Numbered from the stretch's first letter, positions 40,450-49,644 are shown. The stretch: DNA of 64,000 bases from Paenibacillus tyrphae (GCF_000722545.1 NZ_JNVM01000002.1:243477-307476); one strand, 5' to 3'. Made by a program: numbers and translations. The notes: generated by a model from the sequence alone, not told the origin.

Positions 40450-41002
40450 TTATAGGCCTGCCCGGTCGAGCAGCCAGCCAAGCCACCGGAGCGGATTGAT
40501 TTTGTGATGGACAAAAATGCTTATCCATACGATACAGCCAAAGCAGGACAAGGTGACGAACAGTCCGATTTCCTTTAGCGATTTATGGCTGCGCAGCATC
40601 ATGGCAAGGTCGGCGCCGGGCGTCGCGAGGAAACTGCAAAGGCTGAAACGCAGAGCGGCCGTACGGATTCTTTTGCGGATCAAGCCGCCATTCGTGGCAA
40701 TGTCCTCGATAAACGCTTCGTGCGGTCCCTGCACCATCGTTTCCGTCTTGGGCTCGATCACAGCACGCTGGTAAAATTTCGCCGTATCGAGCACGAGCAC
40801 ATGCTCCGATTCCGGAATGACGAGCAGGCACTTTCCTTCCAGAAGACTTATAGGTGCCTTCCAGGTTGGGGCCGAAGGTAAACGATTGATGAAAGAGGTC
40901 CGGCGGATTTCCAACCGTATGAATCAGCAGATCGACGAAAGATCGGGCGTCGCTTTTGTCAAGTTGAGGGTTATCGATTGGCGGTTTGGTCCCTTCGATC
41001 AT
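40450..41002 (-). pseudogene. GerA-type germinant receptor remnant, frameshifted
   Basis: Two minus-strand frames meet near 40870. The first, from an ATG at 41002, ends with KSDARSFVDLLIHTVGNPPDLFHQSF. The second continues GKCLLVIPESEHVLVLDTAKFYQRAVIEPKTE and GPHEAFIEDIATNGGLIRKRI. The GP-EAF(I/V)E-(I/L)-TN--LIR-R segment is the GerA A-subunit signature. After it the sequence changes to an unrelated hydrophobic tail (KSLKEIGLFVTLSCFGCIVWI), and the long N- and C-terminal parts of GerA (~480-500 residues) are missing. Deletion plus frameshift make it a remnant. Confidence 0.75.
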
Positions 41003-41073
41003 ACGAAACCTCCAGCTTTTCGTTATGCTTCATTTATTTTCAATCGATGGAGGAGTAATACTAGAAGTCCAAA

Positions 41074-41103
41074 AGAAAAAACACCGCCGAAAGGCAGTGT
41101 TTG
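41074..41103 (-). terminator. Terminator of the ABC exporter gene
   Basis: On the minus strand AACACTGCC-TTTC-GGCGGTGTT is followed by TTTT. It lies about 58 bases after the exporter stop. Confidence 0.85.
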
Positions 41104-41160
41104 CGTGAAAAAGCGTCTCCCGGACAATTCGCGGTCTCCGGTCCGCGAGACGCCGGTTCA

Positions 41161-42876
41161 TCAGGTGCCGAACTGCGCCCGGTGCAATCGGCTGTACATG
41201 CCGCCGGCAGCCACCAGCTCCTGATGCTTCCCTTGCTCGGTAATGCCGTTTTCCGTAACGACGACGATGCGGTCGGCATTTTTGATCGTAGCCAGACGGT
41301 GCGCAATCACGAGCGTCGTACGCCCTTTCGACAGCTCGGCTAGCGATTGCTGGATCACAGCCTCCGTCTCCGTATCCAGCGCCGACGTCGCTTCGTCCAA
41401 AATAAGAATCGGCGGGTTCTTCAGAAACATCCGGGCGATCGAGAGCCGCTGCTTCTGTCCTCCCGACAGCTTGACGCCCCGTTCTCCGATGACCGTGTTC
41501 AGCCCTTCGGGCTGCGACCGTATGAACTCTTCGAGCCGCGCGCGCCGGGCCGCCTCCCAGATTTCTTCCTCGGACGCTCCCAGCTTGCCGTACAAGATGT
41601 TCTCGCGAATCGTCCCCGAGAACAGGAACACATCCTGCTGCACGATGCCGATCTGTTTTCGGAGAGAGCTCAGCTTCATTTTCCGGATATCGGTGCCGTC
41701 GATGGAGATGGTGCCTGTTTCCGCCTCATAGAAGCGCGGCAGCAGGCTGCACAAGGTTGTTTTTCCCGCGCCGGACGGACCGACGAAGGCGATCGTCTCC
41801 CCCTTGCGGATGGTCAGATCGATGTTATTCAATACACGTGAGCCACTATCGTAACCGAAGGAAACGTTGTCAAAGCGGATTTCCCGCTGCAGCTCGCCGA
41901 TCTCCACCGCATTCGGGGCATCGGCGACGTCCGGTTCGGTCTCCAACAGCTCGACATAGCGTTTGAACCCGGCAAATCCTTGCGGATAACTCTCGATAAT
42001 GGCATTAATCTTCTCGATCGGCCGGAAAAACACGTTCGCCAGCAGCAGGAAGCCGATAAATTGGCCGTAGGTCAGCTCGCCGCGGATAACGAACCAGGTG
42101 CCGCAGACCATGACGAACAGCGTAACGAAACGCATCATCATGTAGCTGATGGAACCGTTCTTGGCGATCAGCTTATAAGAGATCAATTTGCTCAAGCGGA
42201 AACGGCTGTTGTTTACAGCGAACTGCGCCTTTTCATGCTCTTCGTTCGAAAACGCTTGGACGACACGGATGCCGCCCACATTGTCTTCCACCCGCGCATT
42301 GAAATCGCCGATGTCAGTGAATAATTGGTCCACCGCTTTCGTCATCTTGCCGTTGAAATAAACGACGAGCCAGATGATTGCGGGAACGACGATAAACGTA
42401 AGGATCGCTAGCTTCCAGTTGATGAATAGCATCAACGTGAACGACCCGGCGAGGGTCATCACCGCAATGAACAGATCCTCCGGACCGTGATGGGCCATCT
42501 CGCCGATCTGCATCATATCGTTGGTGAGTCTGGACATGAGATGTCCGGTTTTCGTATTGTCAAAAAAACGGAACGATAATTTCTGAAGATGGTCGAACAA
42601 CTTCTTGCGCATATCCGTTTCGATATTAATGCCGAGCATATGTCCCCAATAATTCACGATATAAAGCAAAAAGGTATTCAGCATATAAAGGGCCAGCAGA
42701 CCGACCGATGCCCATACGATCAGCTCCCATTCCCCCCGGGGCAACAAATCGTCGACAAACCGGTTGACGACAAGCGGAAAAGCAAGCTCCATCAGACCGG
42801 CGAAAACCGCGCAGCCGAAATCGAGCAGAAACAAGCCTTTATAAGGCCGGTAATAAGAAAAAAAACGGCGGATCAT
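41161..42876 (-). CDS. ABC exporter, fused permease and ATPase
   Basis: About 571 residues from ATG 42876. Residues ~1-310 form a six-helix exporter membrane domain (type IV ABC fold; MLGINIETDMRKKLFDHLQKLSFRFFDNTKTGHLMSRLTNDM is the coupling region). Residues ~335-571 are the nucleotide-binding domain with Walker A GPSGAGKTT, signature KLSGGQKQRL, Walker B PILILDEATSALD and the H-loop VIAHRLAT. It likely homodimerises to export lipids or drugs (MsbA/BmrA-like). The substrate is unknown. The gene is monocistronic. Confidence 0.95.
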   Translation of the reverse strand: MIRRFFSYYRPYKGLFLLDFGCAVFAGLMELAFPLVVNRFVDDLLPRGEWELIVWASVGLLALYMLNTFLLYIVNYWGHMLGINIETDMRKKLFDHLQKLSFRFFDNTKTGHLMSRLTNDMMQIGEMAHHGPEDLFIAVMTLAGSFTLMLFINWKLAILTFIVVPAIIWLVVYFNGKMTKAVDQLFTDIGDFNARVEDNVGGIRVVQAFSNEEHEKAQFAVNNSRFRLSKLISYKLIAKNGSISYMMMRFVTLFVMVCGTWFVIRGELTYGQFIGFLLLANVFFRPIEKINAIIESYPQGFAGFKRYVELLETEPDVADAPNAVEIGELQREIRFDNVSFGYDSGSRVLNNIDLTIRKGETIAFVGPSGAGKTTLCSLLPRFYEAETGTISIDGTDIRKMKLSSLRKQIGIVQQDVFLFSGTIRENILYGKLGASEEEIWEAARRARLEEFIRSQPEGLNTVIGERGVKLSGGQKQRLSIARMFLKNPPILILDEATSALDTETEAVIQQSLAELSKGRTTLVIAHRLATIKNADRIVVVTENGITEQGKHQELVAAGGMYSRLHRAQFGT

Positions 42877-42925
42877 CGCGAGCCCCAACTCCTTTCATCA
42901 CATGCTTATCGGAGAATCCGCAGGG

Positions 42926-43100
42926 TTACCGGGCCTTTCCGCCCTCCCCGCTCATCCAGGCGGCCAGCTTCTCCGTTTGGGACAACGTCGCAATCGGGTC
43001 AACGTCTCACGATTTGTCCCGCTTCCAAATATATACGCGGTCCTTCTTCACCGCATCCAGCGTTGCCCAGATCGAATCGGTTTTGCAGCGAACTGCGCTT
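42926..43100 (-). pseudogene. Siderophore-binding protein C-terminal remnant
   Basis: One minus-strand frame reads TDSIWATLDAVKKDRVYIW, then KRDKS and an in-frame TGA at 43007-43009, then DPIATLSQTEKLAAWMSG before a stop. That is the C-terminal end typical of iron-siderophore ABC binding proteins (W--L-AV---RVY, then DPIA-L-Q---LA). No start codon or N-terminal lobe is present, and another frame (to 43251) upstream is unrecognised. With the Fur box at 43255 it suggests a decayed iron-uptake gene. Confidence 0.65.
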
Positions 43101-43254
43101 GAAATGGATCACTCCTCTCTAACATCGCCACCAGCCGGCCGAATATCCAGACACATGCCTTTACCGCCATGAAGCGCAGCTTGATTCCATCGTACAATTT
43201 GGTCATTCCATTGCAGCTGCCCCAAGGGTCCATGCTCAAACTAAAGATCATTGT

Positions 43255-43273
43255 AAATGATAATCATTCTCAT
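43255..43273. promoter_or_regulatory. Candidate Fur box
   Basis: AAATGATAATCATTCTCAT closely matches the 19-bp Fur consensus built on GATAAT/ATTATC repeats. It lies just upstream (in the minus-strand sense) of the siderophore-binding remnant and about 180 bases before the alkaline phosphatase start. It may be a relic or may still act on the plus-strand gene. No other feature is seen in the 42877-43449 gap. Confidence 0.65.
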
Positions 43274-43449
43274 AGTCAATCCTTTCCAAGACATTGGAAA
43301 CCGCTGCTAAGCGCGCGCATCCCCTTTTGACTTTGATCGTGAGCCTGCAGATCGGCTTTCATCTTTTTTCATCATTATTTTTTATAAATAACATAATTAA
43401 CCTCATACTATTATTTGTTGGGATATGGCAATACCGGTGGGAGGAACAG

Positions 43450-45135
43450 ATGATGATGAAGAAAGCCGCAAGTCTTTTTATTGCATCCTTTATATTGTGC
43501 AGCCCGATCCAGGCTTCACTGCATATTGAGAATAAGGCGGCAAAGCCGCTGTCCAAAAACCTGATCGTGCTGATCGGAGACGGGATGGGCCCTGCTCAGG
43601 TCACGGCCGCGCGGCTTTACTCCAAAACCGTTTCGGGAACGGAAAGCTTGCATCTGGACGATTACTACGTCGGCCAAACCAGTACGTTTTCGGAACGTAT
43701 GGGAGTGGACGGCAGCATCGTATCCGGCATGATCACCGATTCCTCAGCGGCAGGAACTGCCTTGGCTACCGGCCGCAAAACATACAATTCCGCGGTCAGC
43801 GTCTCCAATGAAGAGGTGGCCATGCCATACGCCTCCGTTATTGAGGCCGCGGAAGCAAAAGGAAAAGCGACCGGAATCGTCACGACGGCAAGAATCACGC
43901 ACGCAACGCCGGCCGCGTTCGCCTCCCACGTACGGAACCGCAAGAACGAAGCGGCTATCGCTTCGCAACTGCTGGAAAGCGGCGTCGATGTTTTGCTCGG
44001 CGGGGGCGCGGCTTATTTTACGGGAAAGATTCTTCCCGATTTCGAGGCCAAAGGCTACTCCGTCGTTAAAGATCGGGCCGGACTTCAAACGCTGACGGCA
44101 AAGCACGATAAAGTGCTCGGCCTGTTCAGCCGCTCGCACTTCGACTACGCCATCGACCGCGATAGCTCTTCCCCAAGTCTGGCCGCTCTGGCGGGGAAAG
44201 CCATCGAGCTGCTTTCGGCGAAGCCCGAAGGCTTCGTAATCATGATCGAAGGCGGCCGGATCGACCACGCCGCGCATGCCAACGATTTGCCGACCATGGT
44301 CAAGGAAGTGCTGGACTTCGACGCGGCCGTGAAGACGGCGATGGATTTCGCCAAGAAAGACGGCAGCACCTCCGTTGTCGTAACCGCAGACCATGAGACG
44401 GGCGGTCTGTCTCTGGGCCGCGATAATAGGTACGAGTTAAATATCGACCTCTGGAACCGGCAAAAGCAATCTTCCCAAGCGCTGAATGCAGCGCTTGAGC
44501 AAGCCCGAACGCCGGAGGAAATCCGGAAGTTCGTTCAAACGAACACGACGATTACGGATTTGAGCGACGAGGAGGCCCGTTTCATTCTGAAAGGAGACGG
44601 TACGAACTACGAGCGGGAAGGCGCTTATAACGCCGTCATCTCCAAGCGGCTGCTGGTCGGATGGTCCGGCCACGGGCATTCCGGGGTGGACGTGGGCGTC
44701 TGGGCCTACGGGCCGATTGCCGAGCTGGTGAAAGGAAAAATCGACAATACGGACATCGCCAAAGCGGGCGCGACAACGATCGGCACCGATCTCGATGCCG
44801 TAACCGCCGGGCTGCAGGCCAAGTATTGGTATCCCAAATTCAAGACGATGCCTGACCGATCGGTCGTCTATCCGGCCAAGGCGCTCGCCGCGAAGCTGGG
44901 CGCATCGGCGGACTGGGACGAGACTTCCGGCACCGTGCGGATTGCCAAGGGCGGCACAACGATCCTTGCGAACCTGAAAGACGGCAGCGTGACGCTGAAC
45001 GGCCGGGCGGCGGCCTATACCGTTCATGTCGAGAAAGGTACGCTGTATTTATCCCTGGACGCATTCAACGAGCTCAGCGGGCTGAACATGACTTGGGACC
45101 CGCTTTCCGAGCGGCTGGTGCTGCAAGCTGGCTGA
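43450..45135 (+). CDS. Secreted alkaline phosphatase with stalk domain
   Basis: About 561 residues from ATG 43450 behind GGGAGGAACAG; the 52 in-frame codons upstream are hydrophobic but lack a ribosome site. A signal peptide (MMMKKAASLFIASFILCSPIQAS) precedes the catalytic domain: metal Asp in VLIGDGMGPAQ, nucleophile Ser in TDSSAAGTALATGRKT, EGGRIDHAAHAND, TADHETGGL and GHGHSGVDV. The last ~90 residues (VVYPAKALAAKLGASADWDETSGTVRI; LYLSLDAFNEL) look like the copper-amine-oxidase-N stalk domain common in Paenibacillus exoproteins. It releases phosphate from monoesters outside the cell. A Pho-type promoter was not clearly seen. Confidence 0.94.
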   Translation: MMMKKAASLFIASFILCSPIQASLHIENKAAKPLSKNLIVLIGDGMGPAQVTAARLYSKTVSGTESLHLDDYYVGQTSTFSERMGVDGSIVSGMITDSSAAGTALATGRKTYNSAVSVSNEEVAMPYASVIEAAEAKGKATGIVTTARITHATPAAFASHVRNRKNEAAIASQLLESGVDVLLGGGAAYFTGKILPDFEAKGYSVVKDRAGLQTLTAKHDKVLGLFSRSHFDYAIDRDSSSPSLAALAGKAIELLSAKPEGFVIMIEGGRIDHAAHANDLPTMVKEVLDFDAAVKTAMDFAKKDGSTSVVVTADHETGGLSLGRDNRYELNIDLWNRQKQSSQALNAALEQARTPEEIRKFVQTNTTITDLSDEEARFILKGDGTNYEREGAYNAVISKRLLVGWSGHGHSGVDVGVWAYGPIAELVKGKIDNTDIAKAGATTIGTDLDAVTAGLQAKYWYPKFKTMPDRSVVYPAKALAAKLGASADWDETSGTVRIAKGGTTILANLKDGSVTLNGRAAAYTVHVEKGTLYLSLDAFNELSGLNMTWDPLSERLVLQAG

Positions 45136-45142
45136 CCCTCCT

Positions 45143-45952
45143 CTACCCTTTGTGCTTCATACTCGTATCGGCAGCATTCTTTTTTGGGCGAAGCTCCTTT
45201 ACATGCTTCAATTGGGCAACAATAATAAAGCTGACGATGACCAGCAGAAACCAGGAGCTGAATTTGCTCCACGACACCATGCTCCAGCCGTTTTGTTGAT
45301 GGGGGTAACGCCATGCCCCCAGCCAAGTTCCGATATTTTCGGCGATCCAGATAAAGAAGCCGACAAGCGTAAAACCAAGCGTGAGCGGCATCCGATACAC
45401 GCTATCTCCCACCTTGAAATACAGCGTCGTGCGGAAAAACACCACAAATAACAGAGCCGCAAGCAGCCAGCGCAAATCGGGAATGAAGTGGTGGGTCATA
45501 AAATTCAAGTAGATCGCCGCCCCTAGCGTTACCGTCCAGATGGAAGAAGGCCACCGGTCCAGGCGGATATGAAGTCTGCGCCAAGCTTGACATATATAAC
45601 TGGCCACACTTGCGTACATGAAGCCGCTATAGAGCGGAACGCCGCCGATTTTGGTCCAGCCCGGCTGCGGATAATCCCAAGAACCCATATGTACTTTGTA
45701 CAATTCAAGCGCCAAACCGATGAGATGGAACACGCAGATGACCTTCATCTCGTCGATCGTTTCCAGCCCTGCCCGCACCATGATGATTTGCACGGCGATA
45801 CAGATAACAAGCATCCAGTCGTAAGCCGGCATTCCGGGCAGCGGCGCGATTTTCAACAAGGCCAACGAGAGAAAAATGCAAGCGGGAAATACGCAGGACA
45901 TCGCTTCCTCGTAGCCAAAGAGCAGCAGTTGCTTGCCCCATTTCCAACTCAT
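45143..45952 (-). CDS. DUF817 integral membrane protein
   Basis: About 269 residues from ATG 45952 behind GGAGGGG. Around eight transmembrane helices, with family-typical stretches KVHMGSWDYPQPGWTKIGGVPLYSGFMYASVASYICQ near residue 88, FMTHHFIPDLRWLLA near 160 and ENIGTWLGAWRYPHQQNGWSMV near 215. These match the DUF817 family of unknown function. Conserved Trp/His/Asp residues on the loops might bind lipid or metal; that is conjecture. It converges with the alkaline phosphatase gene with 7 bp between stops. Confidence 0.9.
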   Translation of the reverse strand: MSWKWGKQLLLFGYEEAMSCVFPACIFLSLALLKIAPLPGMPAYDWMLVICIAVQIIMVRAGLETIDEMKVICVFHLIGLALELYKVHMGSWDYPQPGWTKIGGVPLYSGFMYASVASYICQAWRRLHIRLDRWPSSIWTVTLGAAIYLNFMTHHFIPDLRWLLAALLFVVFFRTTLYFKVGDSVYRMPLTLGFTLVGFFIWIAENIGTWLGAWRYPHQQNGWSMVSWSKFSSWFLLVIVSFIIVAQLKHVKELRPKKNAADTSMKHKG

Positions 45953-46073
45953 GCCATTCCCCTCCATTTGTATCGTATGGCAGCGTTGCATGGATTGCCG
46001 CCTCTGCATTTATTGTAATTCGAAAAACAAGAACAAAAAGAGAAATGTGAAAATGATAAATTTCATATTTTAT

Positions 46074-46200
46074 AATGCAAGAAGAACCTATGCCGCCTAC
46101 CGGCTCAAGCGCAGTATCGGGCTGCATGCAAAAGAACCGCTGACGTTAGAACGGATTGCCAAGCGGTTCGGAATGAGTATTTCATGTGCCGGTCGAGAAT
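46074..46200 (+). pseudogene. Possible sigma-factor-like HTH fragment
   Basis: A short frame within the 46010-46209 gap reads RLKRSIGLHAKEPLTLERIAKRFGMS, which resembles the region-4 helix-turn-helix of sigma-70 proteins. It loses that character right after FGMS. No ribosome site or complete domain is present. It may be a decayed fragment or chance. Confidence 0.25.
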
Positions 46201-46209
46201 ATTTTTCTA

Positions 46210-46238
46210 TTGACAAATTTGTTTATTTGTGCTATAAT
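46210..46238 (+). promoter_or_regulatory. Promoter of the LCM-like methyltransferase gene
   Basis: Consensus TTGACA at 46210-46215 and TATAAT at 46233-46238 with a 17-bp spacer: a near-ideal sigma-A promoter about 80 bases before the gene start. Confidence 0.85.
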
Positions 46239-46320
46239 TTACATATAATTAAATCGTGTGTATAATAAGATTCTCCTGGCTAGGGGAATCTTATTTTTGT
46301 TTATGCTGGAGGGTAATTGT

Positions 46321-47235
46321 ATGAAGCCGAATGAGTCCAGTTTAACTTCCTTAGTATCCGCTTTTGGTCGAGCCTATCACAGCCAAAATGACACACCCAA
46401 AATTTTCGATGATTTTCTCGCAATCGATCTCATTTCCCCAAAAGAGCTTTCGGACATCAGAGAAAATATGATTCGAGGCATTTCGTTTTTCAATCAAGAT
46501 ATGGCCCAAAGGTTTCAGGATGATCCGGATGAAATCTTAAAATGGATTGTACAAGTCCAGCTTTCTCCGACACCACTGGCACGTGCTGCCTATTGCGAAA
46601 AAGTATTGCTTCATGAAGTGAAGTTGGGATTAAAGCAGTATGTTATCCTCGGAGCCGGGTTAGATACGTTTTGCTTCCGCCATCCGGAATTGAAACATAG
46701 CTTGGAAATATTTGAAGTTGACCATCCGGCTACCCAGGAATGGAAAAAGCAAAGGTTGGAGCATGCCAAATTTGACATTCCGCGTCATCTTCATTTTGTT
46801 CCTATGGACTTCACCCGTCAGTTTGCTTACCAGAATCTATTAGATGAAGGGTTTGAACACCACAAAACGTTCTTTAGCCTGTTAGGTGTTTCTTATTATT
46901 TAACGAAAGAAGAGATTTCAAGCTTGATCCATCATTTATTTGTCAAAGTCCCGGCAGGCAGTTCTATCGTTTTGGATTACGCGGATGAAAACCTGTTTAC
47001 AGAAAAAGGGATGTCGAATCGCGTTGAAAATATGGTGAAAATGGCCGCGGCAAGCGGAGAACCCATGAAATCGTGCTTCTCTTATGACGAAATCGAGAAA
47101 CTGTTGGAACAATCGGGCTTGCTCATCTATGAACATTTATCGCCGACTGCGATCCATGACCTTTACTTTCGTCATCGGACGGATTATTTGTCTGCATTCG
47201 AAACGATTCATTATATCCATGCTATAAAAAAATAA
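46321..47235 (+). CDS. Class I SAM methyltransferase (LCM-like family)
   Basis: About 304 residues from ATG 46321 behind GGAGGG. The LCM/O-methyltransferase family core is present: RAAYCEKVLLHEVKLGLKQYVILGAGLDTFCFR near residue 100 (SAM-binding GAGLDT), IFEVDHPATQEWKKQRLE near 140, and FFSLLGVSYYLTKEE near 190. Relatives include PpmC-type and polyketide or leucine-carboxyl methyltransferases; the substrate is unknown. It has a consensus promoter and its own terminator, and its AT-richer DNA differs from neighbours, suggesting acquisition. Confidence 0.9.
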   Translation: MKPNESSLTSLVSAFGRAYHSQNDTPKIFDDFLAIDLISPKELSDIRENMIRGISFFNQDMAQRFQDDPDEILKWIVQVQLSPTPLARAAYCEKVLLHEVKLGLKQYVILGAGLDTFCFRHPELKHSLEIFEVDHPATQEWKKQRLEHAKFDIPRHLHFVPMDFTRQFAYQNLLDEGFEHHKTFFSLLGVSYYLTKEEISSLIHHLFVKVPAGSSIVLDYADENLFTEKGMSNRVENMVKMAAASGEPMKSCFSYDEIEKLLEQSGLLIYEHLSPTAIHDLYFRHRTDYLSAFETIHYIHAIKK

Positions 47236-47257
47236 TATTGCCGTTAACAACAAAATT

Positions 47258-47305
47258 GCCTCTCAATCTGCCGCCAAGCCAAGGATTGAGAGGCTTTTTA
47301 TTTTA
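47258..47305 (+). terminator. Terminator of the methyltransferase gene
   Basis: GCCTCTCAATC pairs with GATTGAGAGGC and is followed by TTTTTATTTT, 22 bases after the stop. Confidence 0.9.
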
Positions 47306-47335
47306 TCCCCGCTTCTCCCGCTCGACCACGGGGTC

Positions 47336-47614
47336 TTACTTCTCCCCAGCACCGAACCGTTTCGCCGATCGAATGCGGGCGCGTTCGATTTCCACCTCGC
47401 GGTTGCGGGGCTCGGCCTGGGTAACCAGCGAGTCCAGCAGCTTCCGCGCAGCCGCGGTGACCTCCTCGATAGCCAGATGAAACGCTTCCTCGTTCGCCTT
47501 CGAAGGCTTGTTGAAGCCGGACAGCTTCCTCACGAATTGAAGCGAGGCGGCTTGAATCTCATCCTCGGTTGCAGGAGGATCGAAGTTGAACAGCGTCTTA
47601 ATATTTCGGCACAT
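47336..47614 (-). CDS. DUF2277 family protein
   Basis: A 92-residue cytoplasmic protein beginning MCRNIKTLFNFDPPATEDEIQAASLQFVRKLSGF, which is the DUF2277 signature. The rest is helical with charged residues. Its function is unknown; members occur as single small genes, as here. Confidence 0.9.
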   Translation of the reverse strand: MCRNIKTLFNFDPPATEDEIQAASLQFVRKLSGFNKPSKANEEAFHLAIEEVTAAARKLLDSLVTQAEPRNREVEIERARIRSAKRFGAGEK

Positions 47615-47846
47615 AGCTTTTCTCCTTTGGACATCTTTTTGTGGTCATCTTACTATAACTCTTCTCCAAGTGCCAGCTATCTCCCGCCTGAAATAGCAAT
47701 CCGGAAGAAACCGCGGCACGGACTTAGCTGGTGATGGCCTAGCGCTAGTGCTTGTTTTTCTCGCCTTGGTCATCGCTTCGTGGTCACTTCGCCCGCCCAG
47801 CCGGAAGCTCAAGTCTCACTGAGCTCATGACAACATCATTGTTGTG

Positions 47847-47874
47847 AAAAAACCTCCCAAAAATGTGGGAGGTT
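47847..47874 (-). terminator. Terminator downstream of the ArsR gene
   Basis: On the minus strand the stem AACCTCCCA-CATTTT-TGGGAGGTT is followed by TTTT. It lies 120 bases after the ArsR stop. Apart from this hairpin, no gene is seen in the 47615-47993 gap. Confidence 0.75.
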
Positions 47875-47993
47875 CTTAGCAGTTATTCCTATTACGCATG
47901 TTGAACCTCACTTCCCACAGATGACCGTCGACGAAATGACGACCCTCCTCTCCTACGGTTTGCCATCAGCGCACGCTGCCATGCGCAGCGCGG

Positions 47994-48329
47994 CTACGGT
48001 TTGTCGTCATGCTTCTGTTCTAACTTTTGCAGTTCCAGCAAATATTCGTCCAACCGGTCGAACCTTTCCTCCCAAATGCGGCGGAATGACGAGAGCCACG
48101 CATCCAGCTCCATTAGCGGTTGGGGCCGCAGCTTGTATATCCGGCGGTTAGCGACCGGCTGCATCTCGACAAGTCCGGCTTCGCTAAGGACGCGGAGATG
48201 CTTGGAGGCTTGCGGCTGATGGAGCCCGAGCCGATCGGCGATTTCTCCTACGGTGAGCGGGCCGTCACGCAGGAGCTCGACGATATGTAGACGGTTGGGC
48301 TCCGCAAGAGCACTCAAGATCGAATTCAT
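47994..48329 (-). CDS. ArsR-family transcriptional regulator
   Basis: A 111-residue winged-helix protein: LSALAEPNRLHIVELLRDGPLTVGEIADRLGLHQPQASKHLRVLSEAGLVEMQPVANRRIYKLRPQPLMELDAWLSSF is the ArsR fold with recognition helix QPQASKHLRVL. No metal-binding CxC or similar motif is present, so it probably senses something other than arsenite. Relatives often pair with SRPBCC proteins, but none is visible downstream. The VOC gene diverges from it. Confidence 0.92.
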   Translation of the reverse strand: MNSILSALAEPNRLHIVELLRDGPLTVGEIADRLGLHQPQASKHLRVLSEAGLVEMQPVANRRIYKLRPQPLMELDAWLSSFRRIWEERFDRLDEYLLELQKLEQKHDDKP

Positions 48330-48478
48330 GAATTAAATGTATCCGAATTGGAATATTCCTGTCAAGGTATATTCAAGAGGCTTCTTTGGAATCCTTTAAT
48401 TTTAGAGGATTGATCCGGATGCTTTACGTCAATACTTCTGATGGGAACAAACATATTAAATAAAGGGGTTGGGTTAAG

Positions 48479-48889
48479 ATGGGAAACGCGAAGCAAAAAA
48501 TCACCACATTCTTCATGTTCGAAGGCAAAGCTGAAGAGGCCATGAACTTCTACATCACTTTATTTGACCGATCGGAAATCATCAGCATGCGGCATTACGG
48601 ACCGAACGAAGCCGGTACCGAAGGAACCGTGGTGCAAGCTTTATTTTCATTGAACGGACAGGTGTTTATGTGCATCGACAGCAGTGTGAAGCACGGTTTT
48701 ACGTTTACTCCTTCCATGTCGTTATATGTAACATGCGATACGGAAGCAGAGATCGAGCGGGTGTTCGGGAGACTGTCCGACGGGGGATTCGTTTTAATGC
48801 CGCTGGGAGCTTACCCGTTCAGCGAAAAATTCGGCTGGGTACAAGATAAGTTCGGCGTCTCCTGGCAATTGAATCTTGAGAAAAAATAA
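48479..48889 (+). CDS. VOC-family (PhnB-like) protein
   Basis: A 136-residue protein with GGGGTTGGG upstream. The glyoxalase/PhnB-like VOC fold is read from ITTFFMFEGKAEEAMNFYITLFDRSEI, QALFSLNGQVFMCIDSS, and PLGAYPFSEKFGWVQDKFGVSWQLNL at the C-terminus. Such proteins bind a metal and act as dioxygenases, isomerases or antibiotic-binding proteins; the substrate is unknown. It diverges from the ArsR gene. Confidence 0.92.
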   Translation: MGNAKQKITTFFMFEGKAEEAMNFYITLFDRSEIISMRHYGPNEAGTEGTVVQALFSLNGQVFMCIDSSVKHGFTFTPSMSLYVTCDTEAEIERVFGRLSDGGFVLMPLGAYPFSEKFGWVQDKFGVSWQLNLEKK

Positions 48890-48964
48890 GGGCAGCCGGA
48901 CGGCTCCCGACCAGGGGGCTCGCGGTTTTACCGAACGTTAACAAATGTTTACGAACCAAGGACA

Positions 48965-49013
48965 AAAGCGCCAAGAATCGCCGCCAAGAGGCAGCGGTTT
49001 TTGGCTTTTTTGT
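48965..49013 (+). terminator. Terminator of the VOC gene
   Basis: AAAAGCGCCAA pairs with TTGGCTTTTTT around an inner CGCCGC/GCAGCG hairpin, ending in a T run, 75 bases after the stop. Confidence 0.7.
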
Positions 49014-49220
49014 TTCAAATGAACACTTAAACATCGACACAAAATGACGCTAAACAACATTTCACAAAAAAATATCTTGAAATTATACGGAATATAACAT
49101 ATTATTTTCTATATGAGCAATATATTGGGCGGGATATTAGATTTTTTGTAATATTTAACGCACACCTTTGAATTCATATTCTATGTTGCTCAAGAAAATA
49201 TATTTAGGGGGAACCTCCAA

Positions 49221-49499
49221 GTGAACACAAATGTAAATCCCGGGGCGAACGTGAACTACGCGAATCAGCCTCAATCCGCGCCGATCCTGACGGTGAAAGA
49301 TTGGCTCGTTACGCTGCTGATTTTGATCATTCCGGTCGTAAACCTTATTATGCTGTTTGTATGGGCCTTCGGCGGCGGAGCAAATCCGAGCAAATCGAAT
49401 TATGCGAAAGCCGCGCTGATTTGGATGGCCATCGGATTTGTCTTGTACTTGATAGTCGGTGTTCTGTTCATAGGTCTCATTGGCAGCTCAACGAAGTAA
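49221..49499 (+). CDS. Small two-helix membrane protein
   Basis: A 92-residue protein from GTG 49221 behind GGGGG. A polar Asn/Pro-rich N-terminus (NVNPGANVNYANQPQ) precedes two transmembrane helices (WLVTLLILIIPVVNLIMLFVWAFGG; LIWMAIGFVLYLIVGVLFIG). The VKDWLVTLLILIIPVVNLIMLFVWAF pattern is shared by a family of small Firmicutes membrane proteins of unknown function. It has its own terminator. Confidence 0.8.
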   Translation: MNTNVNPGANVNYANQPQSAPILTVKDWLVTLLILIIPVVNLIMLFVWAFGGGANPSKSNYAKAALIWMAIGFVLYLIVGVLFIGLIGSSTK

Positions 49500-49515
49500 G
49501 TTCATTCAATCAAGC

Positions 49516-49562
49516 GAGCCTGTGCTAAATCTCAAGAAGATTTAGTACGGGCTTTTTATTTT
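49516..49562 (+). terminator. Terminator of the small membrane protein gene
   Basis: GAGCCTGTGCTAAATCT pairs with AGATTTAGTACGGGCT and is followed by TTTTATTTT. Confidence 0.85.
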
Positions 49563-49644
49563 GCCCATTCCGAATAGGACAAAATCCGACTGCCATACGT
49601 TATATCGTAGGTCGGCTATATCCGACGAGCAGGAGGACATTCGA

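Noticed and set aside
43294..43449. Extended alkaline phosphatase start at 43294
   Set aside because: The extra N-terminus is hydrophobic without a ribosome site; ATG 43450 has GGGAGG and begins a normal signal peptide.
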